A stretch of DNA of 24,806 bases from Clostridiales bacterium UBA1763 (GTDB lineage: Bacteria > Bacillota > Clostridia > Oscillospirales > Oscillospiraceae): contig DCHB01000024.1 in assembly GCA_002314685.1 (NCBI GenBank), forward strand, positions 1 through 24,806, in the 5' to 3' direction. The position numbers were made by a program, and so were the translations under genes. The notes under the pieces are model-generated. The model searched no databases. It had not been told where the DNA came from and saw only the letters and a program-made list of their open reading frames with translations. Below, in pieces: positions 15,158 through 23,108 of this stretch (its first letter is position 1; the number at the start of each line of letters is the position of its first letter).

Positions 15158-18100
15158 TTGTACTTAAAGGCATTGGAATTACAGGGCTTCAAATCCTTCC
15201 CTGAAAAAACCCGAATTACATTTGAAAAGGACATAACCGCAATAGTCGGGCCTAACGGCTCGGGCAAATCGAATATTGCCGATGCAATACTGTGGGTTAT
15301 GGGCGAACAGCGTTCCAAAACTCTGCGAGGCGGAAAGATGGAGGATGTCATCTTCGGCGGAACAGAGAAGAGGGGCGCATTGGGCTTTGCGCAGGTTTCG
15401 CTTGTTATAGATAACTCAGAGCATATTTTCGATTGTGATAACACTGAGCTTATGCTCACCCGCCGCTATTACAGAAGCGGTGACAGTGAGTATTACATAA
15501 ACCGCGAGGCAGTGCGCCTTAAGGATATTAACAGTCTGCTTATGGACACGGGCCTCGGCAGAGACGGCTATTCCATTATCGGTCAGGGCAGAATTGCAGA
15601 GATAGTATCGTCAAAAAGCTCCGAGCGCCGCGAGGTGTTTGAGGAAGCGGCGGGCATATCCCGCTACCGCAGCCGCAAGGAGGAATCCGAGCGCAAGCTG
15701 CAGAAAACCGAAGAAAATCTGCTCAGAATCAACGATAAGATTGACGAGCTTGAACTCCAGGTCGAGCCGCTAAAAAAGCAGTCGGAGACGGCAAAAAAGT
15801 ATCTCGTACTGCGTGACGAGCTCCGTCTGCGCGAAATTTCCGTGTGGATGGCAACGCTTGAAAAGCTCCGTTCACAGGCGGATGCCGTAAATAACGATTA
15901 CGAAAATGCAAAGCGCGAGCTTTCAGAGGCACACAGAAGCTTAGAGGCACTGTACGCCTCCTCGGGCAATATTTCCGAGCGTATGCGCGAAAAGGATGTT
16001 CAGGCTGAAAACGCGAGAGCAAGACTGTCGGCAATGGAAGCAAGGGCGGCAGAATGCGATTCCGAGGCAGCTGTACTTCGCGCTAATATTGCAAGCAGTG
16101 AGGAAGCCTCACAGCGTATGCAGAAGGATATTGAGGAAGCCGAGACGAGAGTAGGCGAGATAAACGCACAGATTGCGGATAACTCGAATACAATAGCAAA
16201 GCTTGAAGAGCAGTTAAATGAGCTCGGTGAAAAGCTCAGAAGCAATAACAATGTGCTTGACGGCTGCAGAATGAAGCTTTCGTCGAGAGAAACGGCGGCT
16301 GAACAGCTTCGCGAGAAGGTCAGCAGACTCAGCGTTGACTGCCGCAGTCTCGATGCGAGAATTCATATGCTCTCGGAAATGGAAAAGGAATACGAGGGCT
16401 TTTCAAAGGCGGTCAAAACCGTCATGCGCGAATCCGCACGAGGCAATATAAAGGGCGTTCACGGACCCGTTGCAAACCTCGTAAAGGCGGACGATGAGTG
16501 CGCACTCGCGATTGAAACGGCTTTGGGTGCCGCTATGCAGAACATAGTTATCGACACTCAGAACGACGGCAGAGGCGCAATCGAGCTTCTAAAGCGCCTC
16601 GATTCGGGACGCGCAACCTTCCTGCCGATTGACACAATCCGCGGTCAGGTTATGAAGGATGCCCCCGTAAACGACCCAGGCTTTGTCGGAGTGGCATACG
16701 ACCTTGTGAAATTCGATGCTAAGTACGACGGCATTTTTGCAAATCTTCTCGGCAGAACAGTCGTCGCCGAAACTCTCGCCGATGCGGTTAGAATGTCAAA
16801 GGCAAACGGCAACAGACTGCGAATAGTCAGCCTTGACGGACAGCTTGTGAATGCAGGCGGCTCAATGACGGGCGGCAGTGCGGCAAAGGGCACGGGCATA
16901 CTCTCCCGCGCAAATGAGCTTGAACAGCTCAAGAAAAACCGCGTAAAGCTTGAAAGCGAGTATAACAGACAGAGCGCAGAGCTTGACAGGGCGAGAAATG
17001 CGCTGTCTGGGCTTCGCTATGAGCTTGATATGGCACTTGAGGACCAGACTGAGATTAACCGTTCGATAGCCGCATCCGAGGCTGAAAAGCGTGCAACGGA
17101 TATGGCTGTAAATCAGCTTAGGGTGCTGCTTGAAGCACTCAGCGGAGACAGTCAGTCACGCAAGGCGGCGATCGAAGCCGCCGAGGCACAGCGCGGATAC
17201 ATTGAAAAAGAGCTCAAAAAGGTGCACGAGAAGCGAAACGGCATACTCGCCGAGGCAGAAACGATACGCACCGAGATAAGCGAGATAAACAATAAGCGTC
17301 TTGAGCTTGAGGGCAGACGCACAAAGGCGGATAAGGATGCGCAGGAGCGTAACCGTCAGCTTTTGGAGCTTGAAAGAAGCTGTGCGCGTATCGAGCAAAA
17401 AAAGCTTGCCGCTGATATGGAGGAAAAGCAAATCCTCGACAAGCTGTGGGACAGCTACGAGCTGTCGTATTCCGCGGCAGAGGAAATCCGTCAGCCGATT
17501 GAAAATCTGCAGAAGGAAACCCGCGGCATAAATGACCTTCGCCGTCAGATATCCGCCCTCGGCACGCCGAATATAGGCGCAATCGAGGAATACGAGCGCG
17601 TAAGCACGAGATACGAGTTCTTAACAGGTCAGCGTGACGATGTTGAGAAGGCAAAATCCGAGCTTGTGGGCATAATAAACGATGTAACAAACGAGATGAA
17701 GGATGTTTTCCTGCGTGAGTTCAAGCTGATTGACGAGAACTTCCGTACAACCTTCCTTGAGCTTTTCGGCGGCGGCAAGGCATCTATTATTCTCGAGGAT
17801 GAGACAAATCCGCTTGAGTGCGGTATCGAGATTAAGGTTCAGCCCCCCGGCAAGGCGGTATCGAATATCAGCCTGCTTTCGGGCGGCGAGAAATCCTTTG
17901 TCGCAATCGCGCTGTACTTTGCAATACTCAAGGTAAGACCTACGCCCTTCTGCGTAATGGACGAGATTGAAGCGGCACTTGACGAGGCGAATGTTATCCG
18001 ATACGCCGATTATATGCGCAATATGTGCAATAAAACGCAGTTTATCGTAATAACCCACCGCCGCGGCACTATGGAGGAGGCAGACCACCTGTACGGCGTA

Positions 18101-18178
18101 ACGATGCAGGAAAAGGGCGTTTCCCGAATTATAGAGCTTGACCTCGAGCAGGCACAGCGCTCCATTGAAACAAACTGA
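15158..18178 (+). CDS. smc: Chromosome partition protein SMC (short-armed)
   Basis: Condensin ATPase that organises and separates chromosomes with ScpA/ScpB. Visible parts: N-terminal head with Walker A GPNGSGKSN (31-39), Q-loop region GRDGYSIIGQGRIAEIVSSK (134-153) and coiled-coil arm (about 165-430). The hinge (about 433-590) runs from GVHGPVANLV to NAGGSMTGGSAAKGTG. The returning coil (about 590-840) leads to the C-terminal head with signature LLSGGEKS (906-913), Walker B PFCVMDEIEAALDEAN (930-945) and switch histidine in VITHRR. Length is 1006 residues against about 1190 in Bacillus subtilis. Both heads and the hinge are whole, so the loss is in the arms. The start is TTG with AGAGGT (15145-15150) 7 bases before it; GFKSFPEKT follows where expected. 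ftsY follows after 15 bases. Confidence 0.95.
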   Translation: MYLKALELQGFKSFPEKTRITFEKDITAIVGPNGSGKSNIADAILWVMGEQRSKTLRGGKMEDVIFGGTEKRGALGFAQVSLVIDNSEHIFDCDNTELMLTRRYYRSGDSEYYINREAVRLKDINSLLMDTGLGRDGYSIIGQGRIAEIVSSKSSERREVFEEAAGISRYRSRKEESERKLQKTEENLLRINDKIDELELQVEPLKKQSETAKKYLVLRDELRLREISVWMATLEKLRSQADAVNNDYENAKRELSEAHRSLEALYASSGNISERMREKDVQAENARARLSAMEARAAECDSEAAVLRANIASSEEASQRMQKDIEEAETRVGEINAQIADNSNTIAKLEEQLNELGEKLRSNNNVLDGCRMKLSSRETAAEQLREKVSRLSVDCRSLDARIHMLSEMEKEYEGFSKAVKTVMRESARGNIKGVHGPVANLVKADDECALAIETALGAAMQNIVIDTQNDGRGAIELLKRLDSGRATFLPIDTIRGQVMKDAPVNDPGFVGVAYDLVKFDAKYDGIFANLLGRTVVAETLADAVRMSKANGNRLRIVSLDGQLVNAGGSMTGGSAAKGTGILSRANELEQLKKNRVKLESEYNRQSAELDRARNALSGLRYELDMALEDQTEINRSIAASEAEKRATDMAVNQLRVLLEALSGDSQSRKAAIEAAEAQRGYIEKELKKVHEKRNGILAEAETIRTEISEINNKRLELEGRRTKADKDAQERNRQLLELERSCARIEQKKLAADMEEKQILDKLWDSYELSYSAAEEIRQPIENLQKETRGINDLRRQISALGTPNIGAIEEYERVSTRYEFLTGQRDDVEKAKSELVGIINDVTNEMKDVFLREFKLIDENFRTTFLELFGGGKASIILEDETNPLECGIEIKVQPPGKAVSNISLLSGGEKSFVAIALYFAILKVRPTPFCVMDEIEAALDEANVIRYADYMRNMCNKTQFIVITHRRGTMEEADHLYGVTMQEKGVSRIIELDLEQAQRSIETN

Positions 18179-18193
18179 TTACAGGAGAATGTA

Positions 18194-19099
18194 ATGGGCT
18201 TTTTTGATAAAATGTTTTCGGGCTTGAGCAAGACCCGAAAGAATATTGAGGAGCTTGAGGAAATTTTCCGCAACTTCGATATTGACGATGAGGATTTTTA
18301 CGACGAGCTTGAAGAAATGCTCGTCATGGCGGATATAGGCGGCGAGACTACCGCTAAAATCATGTATGACTATAAGCGCATACTGTTCCGTCAGCGCATA
18401 ATGAAGGGCAAGGATGCAAAGGCGGCATTCGTGAAGTATATGCACGAAATGCTCGGCGAAATGGATACCTCGCTGAAGCTTGAAACCAAGCCCTCGGTCA
18501 TCCTCATGGTCGGCGTAAACGGTGTCGGCAAGACAACGACAATAGGCAAGCTTGCCGCACGCTTCAAGGCGGAGGATAAAAAGGTGCTTCTTTGCGCGGG
18601 CGATACCTTCCGCGCCGCGGCAGGAGAACAGCTCAATATATGGGCTGAGCGCTCGGGCGTTGACATTGTCCGTCACGAGGAGGGCAGTGACCCCGCCGCA
18701 GTCGTGTATGACAGTATCTGTGCTTCAAAGGCACGCGGAGTCGATACAATAATAATCGACACCGCAGGCAGACTGCACAACAAGGCAAACCTCATGAACG
18801 AGCTCAATAAAATAACGAGAGTTATAGCCCGTGAATTGCCCGATGCGGATGTCGAAACACTAATGGTACTCGATGCAACAACGGGGCAGAACGGACTTAT
18901 ACAGGCAAAGCAGTTTCTTGAAACCGCAGGCATTACGGGCATAGTGCTCACAAAGCTTGACGGCACTGCAAAGGGCGGCATAGTGTTTGCAATAGCCCAC
19001 GAGCTAAACCTGCCCGTAAAGTATGTCGGCGTGGGTGAGCAGATAGACGACCTCATCCCGTTTGATGCTGACGATTTCGTGGAGGCACTGTTCAAATGA
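18194..19099 (+). CDS. ftsY: Signal recognition particle receptor FtsY
   Basis: Membrane-side GTPase that receives ribosome-nascent chain-SRP complexes for co-translational insertion. The 301-residue protein consists of the N and G domains only: N domain 1-95; G1 GVNGVGKTTT (107-116), DTFRAAA (137-143), G3 DTAGR (189-193), G4 TKLDGTAKGG (253-262) and the closing GVGEQIDDLIPFD (279-291). The long acidic A domain of enterobacterial FtsY is absent, as is usual in Bacillota. GGAG before the ATG at 18194. It overlaps rdgB by four bases. Confidence 0.96.
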   Translation: MGFFDKMFSGLSKTRKNIEELEEIFRNFDIDDEDFYDELEEMLVMADIGGETTAKIMYDYKRILFRQRIMKGKDAKAAFVKYMHEMLGEMDTSLKLETKPSVILMVGVNGVGKTTTIGKLAARFKAEDKKVLLCAGDTFRAAAGEQLNIWAERSGVDIVRHEEGSDPAAVVYDSICASKARGVDTIIIDTAGRLHNKANLMNELNKITRVIARELPDADVETLMVLDATTGQNGLIQAKQFLETAGITGIVLTKLDGTAKGGIVFAIAHELNLPVKYVGVGEQIDDLIPFDADDFVEALFK

Positions 19100-19698
19100 A
19101 GCTGATAGTTGCGAGCAACAATAAGGATAAAATAGCCGAAATCAAGGCAATTTTGTCCGAGATGGGCTTTGAGGTTATATCTCAGAGTGAGGCGGGCTGT
19201 AATTTCGAGGTTGATGAAACTGGCACGACCTTCGCCGAAAATGCCTATCTAAAGGCGGCGGCAGTCGTAAATGCGACGGGCGAGGCGGCAATAGCAGACG
19301 ATTCGGGACTCATGGTCGATGCGCTTAACGGTGCGCCGGGCGTCAACACCGCACGCTACACCCCCGCGGGACATGAGGCGACATATAAAGAGAACTACGA
19401 ATATCTCCTTCATAACATGGAGCAGTTTGATGACAGAAAAGCAAGGTTCGTAACGGATATCTGCTGTCTTTTCCCCAACGGGGATATGGTTTGCAGTGAG
19501 GGCGAGTGCAGAGGTCAGATAACCCGCGCCCCCGTAGGTGACGGAGGCTTCGGCTATGACCCCGTGTTCATGCCCGACGGCTATGAGCAAACTATGGCAC
19601 AGCTCGGAACGGAAGTTAAAAACAGAATATCTCACAGAGCAAACGCTCTTAAGGAATTCAGAAAGAAGCTGAGGGAATACAATGGCACTGACAAGTAA
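19096..19698 (+). CDS. rdgB: XTP/dITP diphosphatase (RdgB/HAM1 family)
   Basis: Hydrolyses non-standard purine triphosphates (ITP, dITP, XTP) to monophosphates so that they do not enter DNA or RNA. The 200-residue protein shows the family motifs SNNKDK (7-12), ADDSGLMVDALNGAPGVNTA (67-86), GFGYDPVF (151-158) and SHRANALKEF (179-188). The ATG overlaps the ftsY stop (ATGA), with GGAGG inside the end of ftsY. It overlaps yhbY by 17 bases. Confidence 0.95.
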   Translation: MKLIVASNNKDKIAEIKAILSEMGFEVISQSEAGCNFEVDETGTTFAENAYLKAAAVVNATGEAAIADDSGLMVDALNGAPGVNTARYTPAGHEATYKENYEYLLHNMEQFDDRKARFVTDICCLFPNGDMVCSEGECRGQITRAPVGDGGFGYDPVFMPDGYEQTMAQLGTEVKNRISHRANALKEFRKKLREYNGTDK

Positions 19699-19990
19699 GC
19701 AGAGAGCACAGCTCCGCGGGCTGGCTATGACAGAGGACACAATAATTCAGATAGGCAAGGGCGGCATAAGCGAAAATACGCTCGTTCAGGTTAAGGATGC
19801 ACTAAAGGCGAGAGAGCTCATAAAGGGCAGAGTGCTTGAAAACAGCCTGCTGACAGCACGCGAGGCGGCAGATGCACTTGCCGAGGCGTGCGATGCCGAG
19901 ACGGTACAGACGATAGGAAGCAAATTTGTGCTGTATAAGCGCAATGCAAAAGAGCCTAAAATAGTATTGGTAAAAGATAAGAAAAAATGA
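19682..19990 (+). CDS. yhbY: YhbY-family (CRM domain) RNA-binding protein
   Basis: Small ribosome-associated RNA-binding protein, thought to act in assembly of the large subunit. The 102-residue protein is essentially one CRM domain: LTSKQRAQLRGLA (3-15), the RNA-contact loop GKGG (25-28), then LKARELIKGRVL and a late IGSKFVLYKRN. The start lies 17 bases inside rdgB, with AGGGAA just upstream, and its end overlaps nadD by four bases. Next to nadD, lcp and rsfS this is the conserved order known from Bacillota. Confidence 0.93.
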   Translation: MALTSKQRAQLRGLAMTEDTIIQIGKGGISENTLVQVKDALKARELIKGRVLENSLLTAREAADALAEACDAETVQTIGSKFVLYKRNAKEPKIVLVKDKKK

Positions 19991-21153
19991 AAATCGTAAT
20001 CTACGGCGGAAGCTTCAATCCACCGCACTGCGGACATGTTGAGGCGGCAATGACAATTTCACAAAGGCTGAAGCCCGATAAGCTGCTCGTTATACCCGCA
20101 AGCATTCCCCCGCACAAGGAACTTGCAGATAACAGCCCGAGCGCAGAGGAAAGACTCCTGCTCACACAGCTTGCCTTTTCCGAAATTCCCGATGTCGAGA
20201 TTTCGGATATGGAGCTTAAGCGCGAGGGAAAAAGCTATACCGCCGTCACACTTGAGGAGCTTAAAACGCTCTATCCCGATGCAGAGTTCTATCTTGCGAT
20301 GGGCACGGATATGTTCCTGAGCTTTGAGGAATGGTACAGATACAGATTTTTGCTCGAAAGCCTCACATTAGCCGTGTTTGTGCGCAGTGAGGGCGAGGAA
20401 GCGGAAATAATCGGCTATGCTGACTACCTCAAAAAGCAGTACGGGGCAAAAATCGAGCTTTTGCGGCATGAGCCGAGGGCGATGTCATCAACCGATATAC
20501 GCGATATGCTGTGCCGCAGAATGGGCGCATCGTATCTGCCCGAAAATGTTTATGAGCGAATAATCGCAAACGGTGATTACGACGCAAAGCCCGAGCTGTA
20601 TTGGCTGAGAGAAAAGGCTTATGCGATGCTCAAGCCCAAGCGTATTGCCCACGTAGCGGGCTGTGAAACCGAGGCGGTTAAGCTTGCTCAGCACTGGGGC
20701 GAGGATGCCGAGAATGCGGCTGAGGCGGCAATACTGCACGATATAACAAAAAAACTTTTGCTTGATGACCAATTGATATTATGCGACAAGTATGGTATTA
20801 TAAACGATATTGCTGAAACGCAGAATGTAAAGCTTCTGCACGCAAAAACGGGCGCGGCAATGGCAAAGGAGCTGTTTAATGTCAGCACCGAGGTGTACGA
20901 GGCTATAAGATGGCACACCACGGGCAAGCCCGACATGACACTTCTCGAAAAAATTATATACATGGCTGACTACATAGAGCCTAACCGTGACTTTGAGGGT
21001 GTTGAGGAGCTTCGCTCACTTGCCTATGAAAATCTCGACGAGGCAATGGAGCTCGGACTCAAAATGAGCCTTGAGGATATAAGAAGCTACGGCGCAGAGC
21101 CGCATTACACCACTGCGAAAGCCTATGAGTGGTACAGTCAGAATAATTTGTGA
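19987..21153 (+). CDS. nadD-yqeK: Fused nicotinate-nucleotide adenylyltransferase and YqeK-type HD phosphohydrolase
   Basis: One 388-residue frame joins two enzymes that are separate neighbours in Bacillus subtilis. The N-terminal part (about 1-195) is NadD, which makes nicotinate adenine dinucleotide in NAD synthesis: GGSFNPPHCGHVEAA (7-21), IPASIPPHK (36-44), MGTDMFLSFEEW (105-116) and the nucleotide-binding SSTDIR (167-172). The C-terminal part (about 205-388) is an HD-domain YqeK, a hydrolase of symmetrical diadenosine tetraphosphate in relatives. Its predicted metal ligands include His222 (HVAGCETEAVKLA), His251-Asp252 (AAILHDITK), His285, His310 and Asp328 (MADYIEPNR). No stop or frameshift lies between them and the linker is about 10 residues. 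The ATG overlaps the yhbY stop; its SD is weak, so translation is probably coupled. Confidence 0.94.
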   Translation: MKIVIYGGSFNPPHCGHVEAAMTISQRLKPDKLLVIPASIPPHKELADNSPSAEERLLLTQLAFSEIPDVEISDMELKREGKSYTAVTLEELKTLYPDAEFYLAMGTDMFLSFEEWYRYRFLLESLTLAVFVRSEGEEAEIIGYADYLKKQYGAKIELLRHEPRAMSSTDIRDMLCRRMGASYLPENVYERIIANGDYDAKPELYWLREKAYAMLKPKRIAHVAGCETEAVKLAQHWGEDAENAAEAAILHDITKKLLLDDQLILCDKYGIINDIAETQNVKLLHAKTGAAMAKELFNVSTEVYEAIRWHTTGKPDMTLLEKIIYMADYIEPNRDFEGVEELRSLAYENLDEAMELGLKMSLEDIRSYGAEPHYTTAKAYEWYSQNNL

Positions 21154-21189
21154 GAAAAAATCTCTTTACAGACAGAAGGGACAGAAGAT

Positions 21190-22554
21190 ATGCAGCTATT
21201 CGGTGGCAAAAAGAAAGGCAAGCACTCAGGAACCGCATTTTCATCACAGCCCCCTCGCAGAAGAAACGATGATTATTCGGAAGAGCTGTTCTTGCTTGAC
21301 AGCCTTGATGATACCCCCACGACCTCCGCGGTAAGACAGCAGTATGTTCAGCCGACAAATAAAAAGGTTGAAGAAATCGTTGCGGAGAGAAATAAAAAGG
21401 GCAAGAAGAAAAAAGCGGGCAAGGTTATTTTAATAATTTTACTCGTCCTCGCTATATTGGCGGCAGGTGCTTATGTCGCAGTTGAGTATTTCCTCGACCC
21501 GCCCGATCAGAATGGTGACGGACTTGACGGCACAAAGCCCACAGGCACTCAGGTCGAGGGCAGAAAAGACGGCGTTTATACCTTCCTTGTTGCGGGTACA
21601 GACCAGATAAGCAATAATACGGATACAATAATGATAGGCTCGTTTGATACCAAAAACGGCAAGCTCAATGTTGTCAGCATCCCGAGAGATACACTGACAA
21701 ACATTCAGCACGAGGTCAAAAAGGCTAATGCCGCTTATCATTATGCAAGCTACTATAAGGATATAGAGGGCTCGTCGTATTACGGCGTTGACCCCATTCA
21801 GAGCATGAGACAGGAGCTCGTAAAGAGTATGCTCGGCTTTGATGTTGACAGCTATGTGCTCGTAAATCTTGAGGCCTGCGAGCAGGTCGTCGATGCAATC
21901 GGCGGCGTTGAGTTCGATGTTCCGCTTGATATGAACTACGACTCGAATAAGCAGGACCTGCATATTCACATCAACAAGGGTGTGCAGACTCTCTCGGGCG
22001 AGCAGTTCGTTCAGATAATGCGCTTCAGAAGTGCATATTCGGGCGGCGACCTTGACCGTATCGAGATGCAGCACAAGCTTCTTAAGGCACTTGCCGACCA
22101 GATGCTCACCCTCGGCAATGTCCCCAATGCCGCAAAGGTTGCTCAGATTGTTTCCGATAATATGCAGACCGACCTTTCTGTCGAGAATATTGCATACTTC
22201 ATCAAGGAGTTTATAAAGCTCGACAAGGAAGATGTTCAGTTTATGACCATGCCCAAGATAGAAGCGGGCAATGTGTTCGGATACAGCTATGTATTTACCG
22301 ACATTGACGCATGGCTTGACATGGTAAACGAGTATATAAACCCGTGGGACACCGATGTTACAGTCAACAATGTTGATATAATCACCGTAAAGGACGGCAA
22401 TTTCTATTCAACAACGGGCGAGCTTAACGGAGGAATCAGCTCCTTCTTGTCGTACAATACAAACGACTCGCTCGCATACGCCCAGGTTTTGCAATGGGTG
22501 CCGAGCACAAATACACAGGATAAGGACGTTACTGAAAATGATGGAACCGCGTGA
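21190..22554 (+). CDS. LCP (LytR-CpsA-Psr) family wall-polymer ligase
   Basis: Membrane enzyme that attaches teichoic acid or other glycopolymers from lipid carriers to peptidoglycan. The 454-residue protein has a basic and polar cytoplasmic part (1-77, ending KKGKKKKAGK), one membrane helix (about 78-98) and an outside LCP domain (about 125-320). That domain has LVAGTDQISNNTDTIMIGSF (133-152), VVSIPRDTL (161-169), NLEACEQVVDAIGGVEFDVP and MRFRSAYSGGDLDRIEMQHK (277-296). The basic and acidic residues in these are the usual substrate ligands. The tail (from about 325) is family-typical but has no known function. GAAGGGAC 6-13 bases before the ATG acts as ribosome binding site. It sits between yqeK and rsfS, as in many Clostridia, and overlaps rsfS by 17 bases. 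Confidence 0.93.
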   Translation: MQLFGGKKKGKHSGTAFSSQPPRRRNDDYSEELFLLDSLDDTPTTSAVRQQYVQPTNKKVEEIVAERNKKGKKKKAGKVILIILLVLAILAAGAYVAVEYFLDPPDQNGDGLDGTKPTGTQVEGRKDGVYTFLVAGTDQISNNTDTIMIGSFDTKNGKLNVVSIPRDTLTNIQHEVKKANAAYHYASYYKDIEGSSYYGVDPIQSMRQELVKSMLGFDVDSYVLVNLEACEQVVDAIGGVEFDVPLDMNYDSNKQDLHIHINKGVQTLSGEQFVQIMRFRSAYSGGDLDRIEMQHKLLKALADQMLTLGNVPNAAKVAQIVSDNMQTDLSVENIAYFIKEFIKLDKEDVQFMTMPKIEAGNVFGYSYVFTDIDAWLDMVNEYINPWDTDVTVNNVDIITVKDGNFYSTTGELNGGISSFLSYNTNDSLAYAQVLQWVPSTNTQDKDVTENDGTA

Positions 22555-22900
22555 GGTCGTATCGGTTGCCGCCAAGGCACTGAACGATAAAAAAGGCAAG
22601 GATATAAAGGTGCTCAAAACGGAAAAGCTCACAACTCTTTGCGACTATTTCGTTATCTGCACGGGTACATCCTCCACACATATAAAAACTTTGACAGACG
22701 AGATTGACAAGCAGTTAAGCGAGGCAGGCGAGCCTCCTATCCGCCGCGAGGGTTATCGCTCGGGTAATTGGGTGCTTCTCGATTTCGGCTGTGTAGTCGC
22801 ACATGTCTTCACCGAGGAAGCAAGAGATTTCTATAAGCTCGAAAGACTGTGGTCAGACGCCGAGGAGATAGAGCTCTCATCCCTTTTAAGCCCCTGCTAA
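22538..22900 (+). CDS. rsfS: Ribosomal silencing factor RsfS
   Basis: Binds ribosomal protein uL14 and blocks joining of the subunits when nutrients are short. The 120-residue protein has the family motifs LCDYFVICTGTSSTHIKTL (34-52), REGYRSGNWVLLDFGCVVAH (70-89), HVFTEEARDFYKLERLW (89-105). The stated start is the first of two adjacent ATG codons (22538, 22541), with AGGATAAGGA upstream inside the LCP gene. The last codons (CCC TGC TAA) and the stop lie inside a 24-base sequence that is repeated 160 bases further on, so the C-terminal Pro-Cys may be due to that repeat. Confidence 0.94.
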   Translation: MMEPREVVSVAAKALNDKKGKDIKVLKTEKLTTLCDYFVICTGTSSTHIKTLTDEIDKQLSEAGEPPIRREGYRSGNWVLLDFGCVVAHVFTEEARDFYKLERLWSDAEEIELSSLLSPC

Positions 22901-22914
22901 GGGGCATACAGAAG
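22891..22914 (+). repeat. Left copy of 24-base direct repeat (contains the rsfS stop)
   Basis: Identical to 23051-23074 over all 24 bases, with 26 of 27 matching if extended rightwards. It begins CCCCTGCTAAGGGG, a small hairpin (5-bp stem CCCCT/AGGGG, loop GCTA), then CATACAGAAG. The TAA in the loop/stem is the rsfS stop codon. Confidence 0.95.
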
Positions 22915-22930
22915 CACGGTGTTCGATTTT

Positions 22931-23037
22931 TGCTCGGGGGAGCTTGAGGGGGCGGAAGCCCGCCTCAATTCAGATGAATCGCCCCGAATTTGCAAAATTC
23001 GGCTTGCTTTGCAAGGCAAAGCGGCGATTAACGAGCA
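22931..23037 (+). other. Highly structured intergenic element between direct repeats
   Basis: Nested perfect pairings fill this stretch. TGCTCG (22931-22936) pairs with CGAGCA (23032-23037). Inside are (a) a hairpin with TTGAGG+GGGC (22944-22953), loop GGAA (GNRA type), and GCCC, a single bulged G, CCTCAA (22958-22968); and (b) a three-way junction. Its base AATCGCC/GGCGATT (22977-22983 with 23023-23029) encloses CCGAATTT/AAATTCGG (22984-22991 with 22995-23002) and GCTTTGC/GCAAAGC (23006-23012 with 23016-23022). Only three bases are unpaired at the junction. There is no T-box sequence (no GGTGGNACCGCG), and no tRNA or known riboswitch is recognised. It may be a folding mobile repeat or an RNA element in the leuS leader. 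Confidence 0.7.
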
Positions 23038-23050
23038 CTTGTGCGAGTGT

Positions 23051-23074
23051 CCCCTGCTAAGGGGCATACAGAAG
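23051..23074 (+). repeat. Right copy of 24-base direct repeat (leuS leader)
   Basis: Exact copy of 22891-22914. It is followed by AACAAAAGTAATAATT and then the leuS ribosome binding site AAAGGGAG. If one copy and the 136 bases between copies were removed, rsfS would still end normally and leuS would begin 48 bases later, which suggests an insertion or duplication into an older, shorter gap. Confidence 0.95.
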
Positions 23075-23108
23075 AACAAAAGTAATAATTAAAAGGGAGA
23101 AATTTATA

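Noticed and set aside
15158..18178. smc as a frameshifted or truncated pseudogene because of its length
   Set aside because: Both ATPase halves, hinge and an uninterrupted frame are present; the shortening is confined to the coiled-coil arms.
22977..23029. tRNA-like cloverleaf
   Set aside because: Only two inner hairpins, 3-base loops, no TTC loop sequence and far too short for a tRNA.
22974..23060. A 28-residue frame (ATG to the TAA in the right repeat) with Leu-Leu codons that could be a leuS leader peptide
   Set aside because: No Shine-Dalgarno precedes the ATG, only three to four of its codons are Leu, and no terminator or antiterminator pair follows before leuS.
22891..23074. Insertion sequence with target duplication
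   Set aside because: The interior has no transposase and no terminal inverted repeats, and a 24-base duplication would be longer than usual for insertion sequences. A non-autonomous repeat remains possible and is given as a finding.
22901..23108. T-box riboswitch for leuS
   Set aside because: The conserved T-box sequence and the terminator/antiterminator pair are not present; the structured element has a different layout.
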